A DNA stretch of 64,000 bases from Pseudochelatococcus contaminans (GTDB lineage: Bacteria; Pseudomonadota; Alphaproteobacteria; Rhizobiales; Beijerinckiaceae), in the NCBI RefSeq assembly GCF_014195635.1, contig NZ_JACICC010000007.1:62001-126000 (forward strand). Reading direction: 5' to 3'. The notes under the pieces are model-generated. The model searched no databases. It was not told the origin of the DNA and saw only the letters and a program-made list of their open reading frames with translations. The stretch's first letter is position 1; the number at the start of each line of letters is the position of its first letter. Positions 62,751 through 64,000 of this stretch are shown piece by piece. The position numbers and the translations under genes were made by a program.

Positions 62751-63455
62751 CTACCGGGTGCTATGGGGGCTTGCTCCGGTGCGGACTAGTGCGCTTTTGT
62801 TATGGGTGTCGCCGTGGCGAATCGCGAGCACCAGCAGCAGGCCGAGCATGGTCGCGTTCAGGATATGCCACAGAAAATGCGTGCCCAGCGGCAGGCTTCC
62901 GCAGACGACGGGATCGACGGAGCGGAAAAACAGCGACAACGCGAACACAAGCCCCGCCGCGACGACCAGCCCCGTGCCCGCCCGGCCTGCCCATGCGAAG
63001 GCGGCGGCGAACACGGCCAGCGCCAGCACGGCGGGCAGGTATTGCGTTGCGTTGTTGGTGTAAGCCGCAACTTCGGGCGGTAGAAGCCGCATCACCAGCA
63101 CGCTGGCGGCAATGCCGATGAGGAGGGCGAGAATGGTCCCCGGCCATCCCAACGCGAAAATCCGCCGCAGCGTGTAGACCACGTAGATCGCGACGAACGT
63201 CCAGATCGGAATAACATCGGCCAGCGCCGACCAGCGATTGGCGAAGGTGTGAAACAGAAACGAGCCGATCCCGATGGCCACCACCCACAGGCACAGAACG
63301 CGCGTCCACGTATCCGCGCCTCTCTGCCGTGCCCAAAGAAAGGCGGCAAGTCCGGCCAGCACGAAGGCGGCATTCGTGATGGCATTCACCGGCTCCGACC
63401 AGAAGCTGGGGTCTGTCCGTTCACAATAAATGTCGATGGGCTGGGTCCAGGACAT
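62751..63455 (-). CDS. Ceramidase-like (CREST family) membrane protein
   Basis: 234 residues with seven predicted helices. IDIYCERTDPSFWSEPVNAITNAAFVLAG, GIGSFLFHTFANRWSALADVIPIW and LGTHFLWHILNATML follow the alkaline-ceramidase/CREST pattern (Glu, His and His-x3 positions for a metal). Bacterial members are mostly uncharacterised. It converges with the regulator gene (20-base gap) and follows a monooxygenase gene on the same strand. Confidence 0.75.
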   Translation of the reverse strand: MSWTQPIDIYCERTDPSFWSEPVNAITNAAFVLAGLAAFLWARQRGADTWTRVLCLWVVAIGIGSFLFHTFANRWSALADVIPIWTFVAIYVVYTLRRIFALGWPGTILALLIGIAASVLVMRLLPPEVAAYTNNATQYLPAVLALAVFAAAFAWAGRAGTGLVVAAGLVFALSLFFRSVDPVVCGSLPLGTHFLWHILNATMLGLLLVLAIRHGDTHNKSALVRTGASPHSTR

Positions 63456-63471
63456 ATGCTCTTTCAGGTTC

Positions 63472-64000
63472 TCAGGCGGCGATGCCCCATGCGCCCGCGA
63501 TGAGTTCGAGCGAGCGCAGGCGGGCGGCGTGGTCGAAGACGTCCGATACGATAATCAATTCATCCGCCCCTGTCTCTGTGACGAGAGCCTCTATTCCGTC
63601 CCGGATCGTTGCCGGGGAGCCAACGATGGAGCGGGCCAGCATGCGCCGTGCATGGTCCTTCTGCGCGCCGGACCAGTAGGTCTCGATATCGTCGATGGGC
63701 GGCTTGCTGAGTTCGCGTTGGCCGGTGACGAGATCGGCGAACGACATCTGCTGCGTCGTCGCGAGCCTGCGGGCTTCGGCATCGGTTTCAGCGGCGATGA
63801 TGTTCACGCCCACCATGGCGTAGGGCTTTTCCAGTTGCTCAGACGGCTTGAACCGGCTGCGGTAGATCGCCAACGCCTGCAACAGATGTTCCGGCGCGAA
63901 GTGCGAGGCGAAGGCGTAGGGCAGGCCGAGTTCGCCAGCCAGCGCCGCCCCGAAGGCGCTTGAACCGAGAATCCATAGCGGCACTTCCGTACCTGCCGCC
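63472..64000 (-). CDS. Luciferase-like flavin monooxygenase, N-terminus outside the window
   Basis: The last ~176 residues: VPLWILGSSAFGAALAGELGLPYAFASHFAPEHLLQALAIYRSRFKPS, then ARSIVGSPATIRDGIEALVTETGADELIIVSDVFDH. This is the C-terminal part of the LLM-class (MsnO8-like) F420/FMN-dependent family. The frame remains open to the window edge. It has no visible link to the distant LuxE/LuxC-like genes. Confidence 0.85.
   Translation of the reverse strand, partial: AAGTEVPLWILGSSAFGAALAGELGLPYAFASHFAPEHLLQALAIYRSRFKPSEQLEKPYAMVGVNIIAAETDAEARRLATTQQMSFADLVTGQRELSKPPIDDIETYWSGAQKDHARRMLARSIVGSPATIRDGIEALVTETGADELIIVSDVFDHAARLRSLELIAGAWGIAA

Overview
The window is GC-rich DNA from an alphaproteobacterium. 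Acetobacteraceae or Hyphomicrobiales fit the gene content, but genus and family cannot be fixed from the sequence alone. The evidence is an IalB-family protein, a long-form isocitrate lyase divergent from a RamB/ScfR-type regulator, and an acetate kinase/phosphotransacetylase/DUF3141/P-type ATPase cluster with a TTGAT-N4-ATCAA box.

Layout. Positions 1 to about 33,700 form an accessory mosaic. It holds a twice-frameshifted trypsin-like protease, a MerR regulator, an exonuclease VII-like gene pair (large subunit frameshifted) followed by an AAA ATPase cut just after its Walker A motif, and a 1.4 kb non-coding stretch with a GC-rich, fold-prone block. An intact minus-strand metabolic stretch (6.0-14.5 kb) follows: PAP2 and diacylglycerol-kinase-like proteins, then an iron(III) ABC importer (fbpABC), a FetAB-type pair and a MurR/RpiR-family regulator. 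From 14.8 to 26.5 kb lie a TonB remnant, an IalB-family gene, IS3 and IS701 fragments, an AT-rich pair of unrecognised genes preceded by a striking permuted tRNA-like RNA, ICE-type remnants (DUF2285, broken DNA methyltransferase), and a GMC oxidoreductase/SRPBCC/LysR group with an aldehyde dehydrogenase remnant. From 26.6 to 33.7 kb is a type I-C CRISPR-Cas locus with a good promoter, an inserted GIY-YIG gene, an internal Cas11c start in cas8c, and a deletion that removed most of cas4, all of cas1 and the start of cas2. The array is short and ends in a decayed repeat.

Positions 33,850 to the end look like core chromosome. A TPP riboswitch precedes a tightly packed six-gene minus-strand operon: LuxE-like acyl activation, LuxC-like acyl reduction, an ATPase/permease/NMT1-type binding protein importer, and an SDR reductase. 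This reads as uptake plus stepwise reduction of a thiamine-related carboxylate, and no such pathway is known to me. Then come an MmyB-type regulator divergent from an MFS exporter, an NfrA-like outer-membrane TPR protein, tRNA-Ser(UGA), UdgX with a DNA-repair radical SAM protein, a CPA1 antiporter, ackA, a MaoC-Pta fusion, a proton-type P-ATPase, DUF3141, isocitrate lyase with a small partner, its regulator, a ceramidase-like membrane protein and a truncated luciferase-like monooxygenase.

The two places most likely to hold something undescribed are the TPP-riboswitch LuxE/LuxC/ABC/SDR operon (33,851-39,932) and the permuted tRNA mimic with its AT-rich gene pair (18,877-21,115).
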